A DNA stretch of 43,020 nt from Treponema sp. GTDB taxonomy: Bacteria; Spirochaetota; Spirochaetia; Treponematales; Breznakiellaceae. The position numbers and the translations under genes were made by a program. Position 1 is the stretch's first letter. Each line of letters begins with the position of its first letter. The notes beneath the pieces were generated by a model, which searched no databases, had not been told where the DNA came from, and worked only from the letters and a program-made list of their open reading frames with translations. The stretch lies in assembly GCA_031281555.1 (NCBI GenBank), contig JAITFK010000162.1, positions 1 through 43,020 of the forward strand, in the 5' to 3' direction. Below are positions 24,548 to 34,003 of this stretch, one piece after another.

Positions 24548-25156
24548 TTGAACGTAATTGAAGCGATAGAAAAAAGAAGAAGTGTCAGGAAATTCAAAAA
24601 AAATGAAATTGATAAAGACATTTTGATTGGTATTCTCAAAGCAGGTATTTGCGCGCCGTCGCCGAAAAACAATCAGCCATGGAAATTTGTCGTATTAACA
24701 GATGGAAGCAAAAAAGAACTTGTCAAAATAATTGAAAACGGATTTGAAAATATCAAATCTTCTTTTGGGCTTATAATTGATGAAAAAAATTTTTTATCAT
24801 CCGCACAAGCAACATTAAAAATTATGGAAGAAGCGCCGGTTATTATTATTGTTATTAATACAGAAAATAAAAACGCGGATAGACAAACTCCGGTAAAAAA
24901 ATTTCTGGAAATGGCAAATGTGCAATCTATCGGAGCTTCAATAGAAAATATGCTGCTTGCGGCGCTTGAGTACGGAATAGGAAGTTTATGGATAAGTGAT
25001 ATATATTATACTGTCGATGAAATAAAAAAATGGCTTGAAACTGAAGGGCAAATTACAGCAGCGGTAGCATTAGGCTATCCTGATGAAAATCCGCCTCCTG
25101 TAAAAAGAAAGGAAATGGATGTTCTTGTAGAATGGAAAGAAAATTGCATATCCTGA
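24548..25156 (+). CDS. Nitroreductase-family flavoenzyme
   Basis: The 202-residue protein begins MNVIEAIEKRRSVRKF, then CAPSPKNNQPWKFVVLT, and later ALEYGIGSLWISDIYY and VALGYPDE, the nitroreductase (FMN-binding) pattern. The start is TTG with AGGAG about 8 bases before. Substrates of this family range from nitro compounds to quinones, enones and flavins, so the role is open; a redox step on the polyene or aryl head is possible but only inferred from its position 16 bases behind the phosphopantetheinyl transferase. Confidence 0.87.
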   Translation: MNVIEAIEKRRSVRKFKKNEIDKDILIGILKAGICAPSPKNNQPWKFVVLTDGSKKELVKIIENGFENIKSSFGLIIDEKNFLSSAQATLKIMEEAPVIIIVINTENKNADRQTPVKKFLEMANVQSIGASIENMLLAALEYGIGSLWISDIYYTVDEIKKWLETEGQITAAVALGYPDENPPPVKRKEMDVLVEWKENCIS

Positions 25157-25207
25157 AAATCACTCGACATTTTTAACAGATAATGTTATTGTTTTTACAA
25201 GGAAAGC

Positions 25208-27022
25208 ATGGACCTAAATGCCCGAAAATACGGCATGCCAGATATGTTTACTCTTTCATTTCTAGCTTCACCGTTGTATTCATCGTTAACAGCCATAAAA
25301 CGGCTGATAAACGCTTTAATTCCGACCTTAAATATTTTTATTACAGCCGCTTTTGTAAACACAGCGCTTGACATACTGGCAAATCGCGCTTCGCGCCAGG
25401 CGATATACGGGCCTATCGCTCTTATTCTTTCAGTAACTGCGTACAATATTTTATCCGGCGCAGCTGATAATTTCATAGTATGCCGGTGGATGATTCTGCT
25501 GCGCCGTAAACTGAGACCGTTAATGGTAAAAAAAGTTGCAAAGCTGGAATATAAACATATCGAAAACGCCAAAACGGCTGATCTCATTACCCGCGTTGCG
25601 CCGACATTTGACACGCAGGTACGGGAAATGTACCAGCGTATAATGGATGCGGCGGAAACTGTCCTGTTTATTGCGGGTATTCTGATAACACTATTTACTC
25701 AAGTTTGGTGGGCGGCGTTATGTATAATAACAATCAGCGTCCCTGTTATGATGATTGCGGTCAAGGCAGGGCAGCGCAGTTATGACACCGACAAAGAAAT
25801 GACTAAAATAGACAGGCGGGTCAATTATATTTGCGGGGTGTTAAGAAGCCGCGATTCCGCCGATGAACGCGCCATGTACGGTTACACGGACGAGCTTAAC
25901 AGGCAGTACTCGGATCAATACCACTTTGCGCGGAAATTCCGCCTTAAAGTTGATATATCCAATTTTATTAAAAATAAAATGGGCGGCGTTATATGCTCAT
26001 TAGTGGCGGTATTTACCATGCTGGCGATGTTAAAGCCAACTGCGTCAAGTTCGATTAACTACGGTATGTTTGTAGGTCTAATCGGCGGAGTGATGAATCT
26101 TTCCGGTCGTTTGTCCTGGGGAGTTAACTGGATAGTACAGGAAATCTCCCGCAAAAAAGAATATTTAAAAGACTTTACCGAATTTATGGCCTTGAGCGAA
26201 ATACCGGACGCGACGGACCTTCCCGCTAAAAATATTAGTTTTAATAAAATAGAATTTGATAACGTTTCATTTACCTATCCCGGTACAGAACAACCCGTTC
26301 TGAACGGCGTGTCGTTTGTAATTGAATACGGAAGGCATTATTCCTTCGTGGGAGTAAACGGAGCGGGCAAGACGACCGTCACCAAACTGCTTACAGGCTT
26401 GTACACAAATTATGAAGGCGGTATTTATGTGGACGGGCGTGAGTTGCGCGAATTCTCACAGGCTGAGTTAAGAGCCCTGTCCTCCGTTGTGTATCAGGAC
26501 TTCGCCAGGTATTTCCTGACTTTATATGAAAATATCGCCATAGCAATGCCCCATGATGAGGAGATTGCTAAACGCACCGGAGTGGAAGAAGCCGTTAAAC
26601 TGGTTGAATTGACGGAAACAGCCGCTAAACTAAAAAACGGAATGGATACCCAGCTTGGCAAAATACACGAGGACGGAGTGGATATTTCAGACGGCGAATG
26701 GCAGAGGGCCGCTATGGCGCGTTCGATAGTCAACAAGGCTCCGCTCTGCATATTGGACGAGCCGACAGCCGCACTCGATCCTGTCAATGAAAGCCGTGTT
26801 TACCGTAAATTTGAGCAAATCTCGCAGGGACGTACAACTGTCTTTATCAGCCACAGGCTGGGTTCCACCAAACTCGCCGACATAATATACGTGCTGGATA
26901 AAGGCAAAATCATTGAAACAGGCCCCCACGCCGATTTGATGGCGCATAACGGCCTGTATGCGGAAATGTTCAACGCCCAGGCGGGGTGGTACGCGCAGGA
27001 CAAGGAAACGCAATATGCCTGA
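25208..27022 (+). CDS. ABC exporter subunit A (TMD-NBD fusion)
   Basis: The 604-residue protein has an N-terminal membrane domain (about 1-320) and a C-terminal ATPase with Walker A GVNGAGKTT, signature DISDGEWQR and Walker B CILDEPTAALDP. The signature deviates from LSGGQ (ISDGE), as often in one half of heterodimeric exporters. GEWQR-type signatures are frequent in peptide or bacteriocin exporters of Firmicutes. It forms a pair with the next gene (8-base overlap). By eye its base composition is more GC-rich than the two genes before it, which would fit separate ancestry. AAGGAAAG precedes the ATG. Confidence 0.9.
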   Translation: MDLNARKYGMPDMFTLSFLASPLYSSLTAIKRLINALIPTLNIFITAAFVNTALDILANRASRQAIYGPIALILSVTAYNILSGAADNFIVCRWMILLRRKLRPLMVKKVAKLEYKHIENAKTADLITRVAPTFDTQVREMYQRIMDAAETVLFIAGILITLFTQVWWAALCIITISVPVMMIAVKAGQRSYDTDKEMTKIDRRVNYICGVLRSRDSADERAMYGYTDELNRQYSDQYHFARKFRLKVDISNFIKNKMGGVICSLVAVFTMLAMLKPTASSSINYGMFVGLIGGVMNLSGRLSWGVNWIVQEISRKKEYLKDFTEFMALSEIPDATDLPAKNISFNKIEFDNVSFTYPGTEQPVLNGVSFVIEYGRHYSFVGVNGAGKTTVTKLLTGLYTNYEGGIYVDGRELREFSQAELRALSSVVYQDFARYFLTLYENIAIAMPHDEEIAKRTGVEEAVKLVELTETAAKLKNGMDTQLGKIHEDGVDISDGEWQRAAMARSIVNKAPLCILDEPTAALDPVNESRVYRKFEQISQGRTTVFISHRLGSTKLADIIYVLDKGKIIETGPHADLMAHNGLYAEMFNAQAGWYAQDKETQYA

Positions 27023-28808
27023 AGATACTAAAAAAGCCGAACGTCCGAAAGTTCCGTTCAGCAAAATAATACGCTTTGGCCTGTCCATAACATTTAAAAC
27101 CATTCCGTTCCTATTTACATTCATTAACATTGTGGCTGTCGTGCACGGCATAAGTTACGGGTTTACGACTTTTATGATGCAGCGTTTTTATGATTCCGTA
27201 GAGGCTGTAATTACACATAACGGAATTATGCGAAACGCCTACTGGGCAATTGCCGCGCTTGGGTTGTCCATGATTCTGCGTGAATTGCTTAACGGTATAC
27301 ATAACTTTATGCATACCGTCTGTTTTAACAAAATGCACGGTGAAATGGCTAAAATAATAAACGCCAAGATGGCAAAAATAGACCCCTTATGCCTGGAAGA
27401 CACTACCCTGCATGATGACATTAACAAAGCGCAGGAAGGATCAGGCACGATCAGTTACGTCATTTTTATCGGAATCACGATCTTAACATTTTATCTGCCG
27501 TTTTTTGCATTTATGGCAGTGTATCTGTATTTTTTGAAGCCGCTGTTCATCATCTGCATGATAATGATTTTCATTCCGTCTCTGGCAGGACAGCTTATGC
27601 GCACTCATATCATTGAGAAATTCGAAGATAAAGCCGCGCCTATACGCCGTGAATTTGAAGCTCATGAACAAGCTCTTACGCACAAGACATGGTATAAGGA
27701 GACCCGGCTGCTTGGCGGATACGCTTATTTCATGCGCCTGTTTATGGATACCATGCGCCGTCTTAACAAGGCGGAATGGGAAGCAAACAGGAAAACCAAT
27801 CTGATAAATTTAGGCATGAATATTTTTACCCTATTGGGGCATGGCGGCATTATTTATATGCTGTTTGACGCTCTTTTAAAAGGTGAAATATCAGTGGGTG
27901 CGTTTGCTGCCGTCTATGGGGCTATTGGGATGCTCTTCTATATTATGGATGAGATAGTTCAAAATCATATAGGCAGCATAGCGTCATCGCTGGGAAAAGC
28001 GCATAACTTTATCCGTTTTATGGAACTGCCTGAGCGCGGCGGCGCTGCCTGTGAGCGAAAACCGGAAGCGGGAATTATTGTTGAAAACGCAAGTTTCAGA
28101 TACCCCAATGCAGAAACGGACAGTGTTAACGGAATTAACCTGACGATTAAGAGCGGGGAGACTATCGCAATTGTGGGTGAAAACGGGGCGGGCAAGACAA
28201 CGTTAGCGCGGCTTTTAACAGGAATTTACAAACCAAGCGAAGGCAGAGTGATATTGTACGGCATGGACACTTCCGCTACTGACGCGAAGTATCTTTTTAA
28301 CAATTTATCAGGTGTTTTTCAAAAATATCAGCGTTATCAGATGACGCTGCGCGACAATATACGGATCAGCGATTTTGACAACAACGCGGACATTGAAACG
28401 CCGCTGGAGCAGGCAGGCGTAGCGCTTGAAAGCGGAAGTTTTCCAAACGGCGCGGAAACAATGCTCTCACGTGATTTTGACGGCGTTGACCTTTCAGGCG
28501 GCGAATGGCAGCGAGTAGCTATTGCCCGAGGACTGTACCGAATCCACAATACAATTCTTCTGGATGAGCCGACAGCCGCTATTGATCCGCTGGAAGAGAG
28601 CCGTATTTATAAACAATTTATAGAAATGTCAAAAGAAAAAACAGCAATTATTATTACGCACCGTTTAGGTTCCACACAAATAGCAGATCGTGTATTGGTA
28701 ATGGATAAGGGACGTATTGCGGGTGACGGAACGCATGAGTCCCTGATGGCGGACTGCACTCTGTACAGGAACATGTACAACAGCCAGGCTGAATGGTACT
28801 CAGTTTAA
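27015..28808 (+). CDS. ABC exporter subunit B (TMD-NBD fusion)
   Basis: The second half-exporter has several membrane segments (about residues 20-320 from this start), then Walker A GENGAGKTT, a regular LSGGEWQR signature and Walker B ILLDEPTAAIDP. I chose the ATG at 27015 because AAGGAAA stands before it and the 19 residues of a longer frame from 26958 (mostly Arg and Thr) look like read-through of the other frame. It overlaps the partner's stop by 8 bases. Heterodimer with the preceding protein is likely; cargo unknown. Confidence 0.9.
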   Translation: MPEDTKKAERPKVPFSKIIRFGLSITFKTIPFLFTFINIVAVVHGISYGFTTFMMQRFYDSVEAVITHNGIMRNAYWAIAALGLSMILRELLNGIHNFMHTVCFNKMHGEMAKIINAKMAKIDPLCLEDTTLHDDINKAQEGSGTISYVIFIGITILTFYLPFFAFMAVYLYFLKPLFIICMIMIFIPSLAGQLMRTHIIEKFEDKAAPIRREFEAHEQALTHKTWYKETRLLGGYAYFMRLFMDTMRRLNKAEWEANRKTNLINLGMNIFTLLGHGGIIYMLFDALLKGEISVGAFAAVYGAIGMLFYIMDEIVQNHIGSIASSLGKAHNFIRFMELPERGGAACERKPEAGIIVENASFRYPNAETDSVNGINLTIKSGETIAIVGENGAGKTTLARLLTGIYKPSEGRVILYGMDTSATDAKYLFNNLSGVFQKYQRYQMTLRDNIRISDFDNNADIETPLEQAGVALESGSFPNGAETMLSRDFDGVDLSGGEWQRVAIARGLYRIHNTILLDEPTAAIDPLEESRIYKQFIEMSKEKTAIIITHRLGSTQIADRVLVMDKGRIAGDGTHESLMADCTLYRNMYNSQAEWYSV

Positions 28809-28828
28809 CTTTTTAGAATTGCGTTGTT

Positions 28829-31195
28829 TTAACCTTTTTTGACAGATAAGAGCATCGCGGAAATAAAAGCCGCGCTTAAGCCTGAAGAAACTGTTAAAGC
28901 AAAAATGTGAACCGGTATAAAACTACTGAAAACCAGCGCGCCGAAAGAAAGGAGTGTTGTTAAAAATGACAATGATACCGCGAGCCTTGTAAACGCTGTT
29001 TCTCCGCCGGCTGAATTAAGACTTCCTGTCATGTAAAAAATAAAATCAAGACCCAATCCAAAAACCATGATTAATCCTGCAACGGGGAAAAATCCGAGAG
29101 GAATACCGGATAATGTTAACGCGGCAAGGGCGGAGAGTATAAGGAAAAAGGGAACAGAACATATTTTAAGAATATCTCGTCCGGAATAAAAAACAAAAAC
29201 AAGGATAAATATAGAAACACATGCGGCAATGAAAAAATAAATCATTGTTCTTGTAAGCGTATCCAAATCACGGCTTATATCTTTCGCTTTATTAATAAAA
29301 TAAACAAAATAAAATTCTCCTGCTATTGATCTGTAAATTTCTTCATCTGCGGAATTAACAGGCAAGACACAGGAATAATAATTTCCGTTTATTTCACCTA
29401 TCCAAAAATTTGAAATTCCGGTAGCGACGGGCGCGTTTTCAGGAAAGCAGTATTGCGCGTTTAAAGCAAATTCATCGTAATATATTTCCATGTATTCAGG
29501 AGGAAAACCAAGATATTGATACTGGGTCTTTACAAGCGGCAACAAAGACTTCATCGCTTCGTAAGTTTCTTTCTGCTTTTTTACAGAAGGAACAAAAACA
29601 GAAGTCCCAAGAAAAGAGTCCGCTCTTTGTACGGAAGATTCTTTTTCAAGACGTTGAATTAATTTTTCTTCATTTTCGAGTGTTTCCTCAGGACTTCTTC
29701 CTGAAACAATAAAATACCAGAATGAAGAACTCTGCGCTAAAACACGAGCCCTGATTTTTTCTGATTCCAGCATGGAAGAAGACATTGTATAAAGTGATGA
29801 AACGTCATTTTTTATTTTTATGCCGCGCGGATGAATAAAAATAATAAACAAGCAGATTACACAAAGGATTACGATAATTACGATCCTTACGGCAGGCGGC
29901 AATGTAAATCTTTTAAAACAGGGAAAAAACTTGCCTGTAAAAAATTCAAGATTCCTTTTTTGGGGTACTTTAATACATGGGAAAAAACAATAGACGCTGA
30001 GAAAGGAACTGGCAAGCCCTGTCATGGAAAAAACCGCGAATTGTTTTAATATGGGAAACGGCGCAAGCAAAAAGGAAAAAAAACAAACCTCTGTTGAAAT
30101 AAAGCACATGATGATGCTTTTTGATATATGAGAGCGAATTTCATTTCCGTTTTTTAATGCAGTATTTCCTTTCCAGTGTATAAAAAAATGTATTGAATAA
30201 TCGACGCAGGTACCGATAAGCGTTGTGCCGAAAACAAAGGTGATAATATGTACTTCCCTGAAAACCAAAAGCGCCGCCGCTGTCGCTATAACTAATGATA
30301 ACAGCGTGTCAAAAAAAGATAAAAAAACAGGAAGAGGAGAGCGGAATATATAGATGAACAGCGCAAGTATAATTAAGAGCGCAATGGTACTGATAACTGA
30401 TATTTCCCTTTGCGCTTTTGAAGAGCTTTCGTAACTGTGAAAAGGAACTCCTGAAAAATAAAATTCAAGATCAGGCGTATTTTTTTTTATTTCATCCGCT
30501 GCCGCGTATATTTCTTTTATTATATTCCTGCCGCCGCTTACGGAAACTGCCTGCGGAGAAAGGGTCATACGTAAAAGCACATACCATTTCCCGTCGATGT
30601 TAGCGGATAAAACATCATCTTTAAGACCTAAACTGTCTCCTGATAACAGCGATGACGCAAGATCCTCCACTCGTCTTTGCGTAAGAAGAAAAGGGTCTTT
30701 ATCAATATTGTCCAATGAGACAAAATTGAACGCTCCGTAGGCGGCGGCAAGAGCGTCTTCTGCGATTTCATCCGCTCTGCCGTTTTCCAGAAAATAAAGA
30801 GTTTCTTTTCCTGTTATGACAAAACGGTACTTATAAAAAAAATCGTTTAGCTGTGCTATTACAGAAGAATCAAAAAAAAGCGAAAGTTGATTAACATTTG
30901 GTGATTTTTCAAACACAGTAAATAAAGAAACGGCGCCCTTTTTCGCGCTTTCAAAATCAGGTGCCGCAGCAAGAATAACCGCTTCACCTGCGTTTTTTTT
31001 ACTTAGAATGTTATCCGCTTTTACGGCTTCTTTTGACTGCGTCGATTGCGGAAGCATATCCTGGAGCAGGGTATTAACGCGTACAGGACCTTTCAATAAA
31101 ACGGAAAGTCCAAGTAACACGGGAATCGTGAAATGAAAAAACAGCCAAAACCGAATGGATTTAGTTTCAAGGTATTGTAAAATATGCTCTTTCAT
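28829..31195 (-). CDS. MMPL/RND-family exporter of the aryl-polyene cluster
   Basis: The 788-residue protein has the layout of MMPL-type transporters: one N-terminal helix, a large periplasmic domain, five clustered helices (about 270-400), one helix (about 440-460), a second periplasmic domain and a final helix cluster (about 650-780). Polar residues in FGTTLIGTCVDYSIHFFIHW and in VFGLGLDFIFYM match the proton-relay helix positions. Aryl-polyene clusters carry such a protein, presumed to export the lipid-linked pigment. It overlaps the LolA-like gene by 29 bases. Confidence 0.88.
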   Translation of the reverse strand: MKEHILQYLETKSIRFWLFFHFTIPVLLGLSVLLKGPVRVNTLLQDMLPQSTQSKEAVKADNILSKKNAGEAVILAAAPDFESAKKGAVSLFTVFEKSPNVNQLSLFFDSSVIAQLNDFFYKYRFVITGKETLYFLENGRADEIAEDALAAAYGAFNFVSLDNIDKDPFLLTQRRVEDLASSLLSGDSLGLKDDVLSANIDGKWYVLLRMTLSPQAVSVSGGRNIIKEIYAAADEIKKNTPDLEFYFSGVPFHSYESSSKAQREISVISTIALLIILALFIYIFRSPLPVFLSFFDTLLSLVIATAAALLVFREVHIITFVFGTTLIGTCVDYSIHFFIHWKGNTALKNGNEIRSHISKSIIMCFISTEVCFFSFLLAPFPILKQFAVFSMTGLASSFLSVYCFFPCIKVPQKRNLEFFTGKFFPCFKRFTLPPAVRIVIIVILCVICLFIIFIHPRGIKIKNDVSSLYTMSSSMLESEKIRARVLAQSSSFWYFIVSGRSPEETLENEEKLIQRLEKESSVQRADSFLGTSVFVPSVKKQKETYEAMKSLLPLVKTQYQYLGFPPEYMEIYYDEFALNAQYCFPENAPVATGISNFWIGEINGNYYSCVLPVNSADEEIYRSIAGEFYFVYFINKAKDISRDLDTLTRTMIYFFIAACVSIFILVFVFYSGRDILKICSVPFFLILSALAALTLSGIPLGFFPVAGLIMVFGLGLDFIFYMTGSLNSAGGETAFTRLAVSLSFLTTLLSFGALVFSSFIPVHIFALTVSSGLSAAFISAMLLSVKKG

Positions 31196-31820
31196 TTATA
31201 CTTAATTCCGAAGGATAACTGTGATTTGACAATATATATCCGGTGCTGTCTCCGTTTTGCTCAAATATAAGTATTGATTTAATTACCGAGTCTCCTTTCA
31301 TTACAATTTTTTCGGTAATGGAAGCAATAAATTTGTCTTTAGGGATTAGTCCCATTTCCCAGTTATTATTAACACCGATAAAATAAATATCAAAGTTTTC
31401 AGTTAATTTTTCAGTATTCCCCGTAAACACCGCGCTTATAACTTCCGCTAGACGGATAAACGTCTCATTTCCTTGCGCTGATAATACAGTTCTTTGGCTT
31501 CCCTTTGACTGTATTATGTAATCTTTACCGAGTGTCATTACGGAAGGGAAAGGTTTTAAAGTATCCCATACCATGCCTGATCCCGACACAATCAGAAAAT
31601 TGCCTGAAGAAACAAGGGCCCTGTTTAACCGGTTTATTTTTTTTTCCTGCTCAAAATTGCCTTTAGCAATACTATGTTCAGCTAACCTTGCTGATATTTT
31701 TGTAAAATGGTCCATTGTCAGCGGGCTTAAAGGATTGTCAAAAACAGAACTATTTTGTTCGTCAGCCCATGATGTTACCGCAAAAAAAGAAAGGCATAAA
31801 ATGAGAAGGAACTTTTTCAT
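31167..31820 (-). CDS. LolA-like outer-membrane lipid/lipoprotein carrier
   Basis: The 217-residue protein has a signal peptide (likely cut after SWA, residue 19) and a LolA-type beta half-barrel: KGNFEQEKKINRLNRALVSSGNF is the usual F-x-Q-x-K strand with the following S-G-x-F strand, and VWDTLKPFP corresponds to the W-x-x-x-x-P turn. It should carry a hydrophobic product through the periplasm. In aryl-polyene clusters a LolA-like protein accompanies the MMPL exporter, as here. Confidence 0.83.
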   Translation of the reverse strand: MKKFLLILCLSFFAVTSWADEQNSSVFDNPLSPLTMDHFTKISARLAEHSIAKGNFEQEKKINRLNRALVSSGNFLIVSGSGMVWDTLKPFPSVMTLGKDYIIQSKGSQRTVLSAQGNETFIRLAEVISAVFTGNTEKLTENFDIYFIGVNNNWEMGLIPKDKFIASITEKIVMKGDSVIKSILIFEQNGDSTGYILSNHSYPSELSINERAYFTIP

Positions 31821-32269
31821 GATTTTTTTCCGTTAATTAATGATTCAACTTTTTTAATTAATATTTCAGGACATTCAAAGCAGGATTTTTCTTTCTTTAA
31901 ATCATAAGCCATTTGAGTACTGACACCTTTTGTTATAAGCTGCCCTGTCCGTATATTACGGATTTCGTATCGTATTCTGAGAAGATTTTCATATTCAACA
32001 AGTATTGCTCTTACTATCGCGCGATCTTTATAATGAAGAGAGCCGATGTACTTAGCTGATATTTTTGTTACAGGAAACGCGAAACCGGATTCTTCCATTT
32101 TGTTGTAGTCATAACCTATTTTTTCAAGAAGACAACGGCGTCCAATTTCAAAATAATTAATATAGTTACCGTGCCAGACAACCTGTAAAGGATCGACATC
32201 ATAGAATTCAACGGTTATTTCTTCTTCCGCCCAAATGTTATAAGGCCCGTTGTTTTCTGTTGGTTCCAT
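31817..32269 (-). CDS. 4HBT-type thioesterase
   Basis: The 150-residue hotdog protein has YDVDPLQVVWHGNYINYFE, the catalytic Asp motif (Asp24 or Asp26) of 4-hydroxybenzoyl-CoA/YbgC-type thioesterases, with the VWHGNY helix. It probably releases or edits acyl chains on the cluster ACPs. It overlaps the LolA-like start by 4 bases and sits 2 bases behind the LpxL-like gene. Confidence 0.87.
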   Translation of the reverse strand: MEPTENNGPYNIWAEEEITVEFYDVDPLQVVWHGNYINYFEIGRRCLLEKIGYDYNKMEESGFAFPVTKISAKYIGSLHYKDRAIVRAILVEYENLLRIRYEIRNIRTGQLITKGVSTQMAYDLKKEKSCFECPEILIKKVESLINGKKS

Positions 32270-32271
32270 TA

Positions 32272-33258
32272 TTATACCCCTTTTGACCAGAAATTAAAAA
32301 AATTATACCACTGAAACGGATGTTTTTTACAGTACAATTCAAGAAACTCAACATAGGAAATTGCCAGATTCCGGCTGCGTGTAAGGCGTTCCCTTTTTGT
32401 ACAATCAAAAGAAATACTGCATTTATGTACATGCATGTCATATTCAGGTATAAGGGACAATTCTTTCCGCCGTAAAGCAAAGATGAAATATACTGACACA
32501 TTCATCAACGCTGCCAAATAAAATACTCCGTGCGAAAACGGCGCCTGTTCACCAAGAAAGGGGAGCATAAGGTTTTTTTCAGTATCGGAGACTGAAGTTC
32601 TGTCTCCCGCTATTACCGCAAGTTCCCCGGCTTTCAGTTTTTCTTCAAGAAGAATTACAGTATAAGGATCTATTGTTTTGGCGTTAATTGTATCCATACC
32701 TGCCTGAGGATTTAACTCTTTAAGTATTTTCTTAAAACGCGCGGTAACTTCCGTGTCTATTATTGACGTAATCTTTATATTCCGCGATACGCCGGTTTGG
32801 TTAAAACTTGCAAGTCCTCTTAAAAGCTCCATATTTCCGATATGAGAAATTATAATAAAAGCGCCGTTTTTATTTTCCAGTTCCTGAATAAGTTCTACTA
32901 TGTTGTCATCCTGAAAATGAATGTCTTTAAATCTGAACTTGCCGCCCCATGCCTGAAGTTTTTCAACCAGTGAAAGTGAAAATGAAATAATGTGGCGTAA
33001 CGCGCCTAAAGGAGATCGGCATTTTTTTACAAGAACCGAGTCTTCTATAAATGAAACTGCTTTTTCTAAAAAACGCCTTGATTCTGTTCTTCCTTTTTTA
33101 GAAAAAAGGAAATAGAAAAACCCAACAGGGAACGCAAAAACGCGCAGAATTATAACAGGAAATATCTTAAAAAGGGTGAGCAGAATCTGCGTTTGCCAAT
33201 AGGCCGCTTGTTCTTTTTGCCGCGACCAGTGAATTGAATCTTGTTCATCTTTTTTCAT
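32272..33258 (-). CDS. LpxL/HtrB-like acyltransferase
   Basis: The 328-residue protein has an N-terminal membrane anchor (about 25-50) and the lipid A late acyltransferase pattern: ISHIGNMELLRGL (HX4E), DRTSVSDTEK and FSHGVFYLAA. LpxL-type enzymes transfer acyl chains from ACP to a lipid acceptor. In aryl-polyene clusters this type is thought to move the polyene chain to its lipid or sugar carrier. It overlaps the GT2 gene by 14 bases. Confidence 0.86.
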   Translation of the reverse strand: MKKDEQDSIHWSRQKEQAAYWQTQILLTLFKIFPVIILRVFAFPVGFFYFLFSKKGRTESRRFLEKAVSFIEDSVLVKKCRSPLGALRHIISFSLSLVEKLQAWGGKFRFKDIHFQDDNIVELIQELENKNGAFIIISHIGNMELLRGLASFNQTGVSRNIKITSIIDTEVTARFKKILKELNPQAGMDTINAKTIDPYTVILLEEKLKAGELAVIAGDRTSVSDTEKNLMLPFLGEQAPFSHGVFYLAALMNVSVYFIFALRRKELSLIPEYDMHVHKCSISFDCTKRERLTRSRNLAISYVEFLELYCKKHPFQWYNFFNFWSKGV

Positions 33259-34003
33259 ATTTCTTTTTTCCGCGTTTTAGCTTTAAAACAATCAGCATTG
33301 GTAAACGTATCAGCATACCGATAAAAAGACGGCTGAACATCCAGCTTATGTGCAAATTGTCCTTTATCATTCTGAAATTGGAAAAACCGTTTTGAGGATA
33401 GTTTATTCTTACGTCATGAAAAACCGGAAATACCCCATTCCAGTACAGGCGTACCAAAATTTCAGTATCAAAACCCATGCGTTTGTCCATAAAAGGGTCT
33501 CTTGTAATTCGAAGCGATTCCTGTACTGGGTAAACCCTGTATCCGCAAAGTACGTCCTTCAATTCGTCTGAAAGAGTAACAATCGCTCCCCATAAGTTGG
33601 AAATCTTTCGGCCTGTTACTCTGCTTCCCGGAGCGGATTTATCAAATACCGGATAACCGCAGATGATTTTTTCAGGATGCTTCGCTGATTCTTCAAGAAA
33701 AAACGCGGCTGTTTCCAAATCATGCTGACCGTCAGCGTCTATCTGAAAAACATGGGTCAATCCAAGCTCAACCGCTTTTTCAAAACCATGAGCAAGAGCG
33801 CCTCCCTTGCCGATGTTTTTTTTCAAACTGACAAGAACGGTTTGAGTATTTTCCGCGGTTAAATTTTTCAGGAAAGCTTTATCTGAAGGACTATTTCCGT
33901 CATCAATAATTATTACTGGAATATTAAAACAGATAAGTTTTTTTATCAGTTGACCGACTGTACCGCAGTGACGGTAAACCGGAATTATAAACCCCTGTTT
34001 CAA
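33245..34003 (-). CDS. Family-2 glycosyltransferase of the cluster
   Basis: The 252-residue GT2 has FIIPVYRHCG, VIIIDDGNS, a nucleotide-sugar site with FQIDADGQHD (DxD-like) and LCGYRVYP. A C-terminal hydrophobic stretch (about 222-245) could touch the membrane. It probably glycosylates the lipid carrier of the pigment. It overlaps the ligase fusion stop by 4 bases. Confidence 0.88.
   Translation of the reverse strand: MKQGFIIPVYRHCGTVGQLIKKLICFNIPVIIIDDGNSPSDKAFLKNLTAENTQTVLVSLKKNIGKGGALAHGFEKAVELGLTHVFQIDADGQHDLETAAFFLEESAKHPEKIICGYPVFDKSAPGSRVTGRKISNLWGAIVTLSDELKDVLCGYRVYPVQESLRITRDPFMDKRMGFDTEILVRLYWNGVFPVFHDVRINYPQNGFSNFRMIKDNLHISWMFSRLFIGMLIRLPMLIVLKLKRGKKKYEKR

Noticed and set aside
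26958-27014. Extended N-terminus of the second ABC subunit
   Set aside because: The extra residues are Arg/Thr-rich read-through of the partner gene; the ATG at 27015 has the ribosome binding site.
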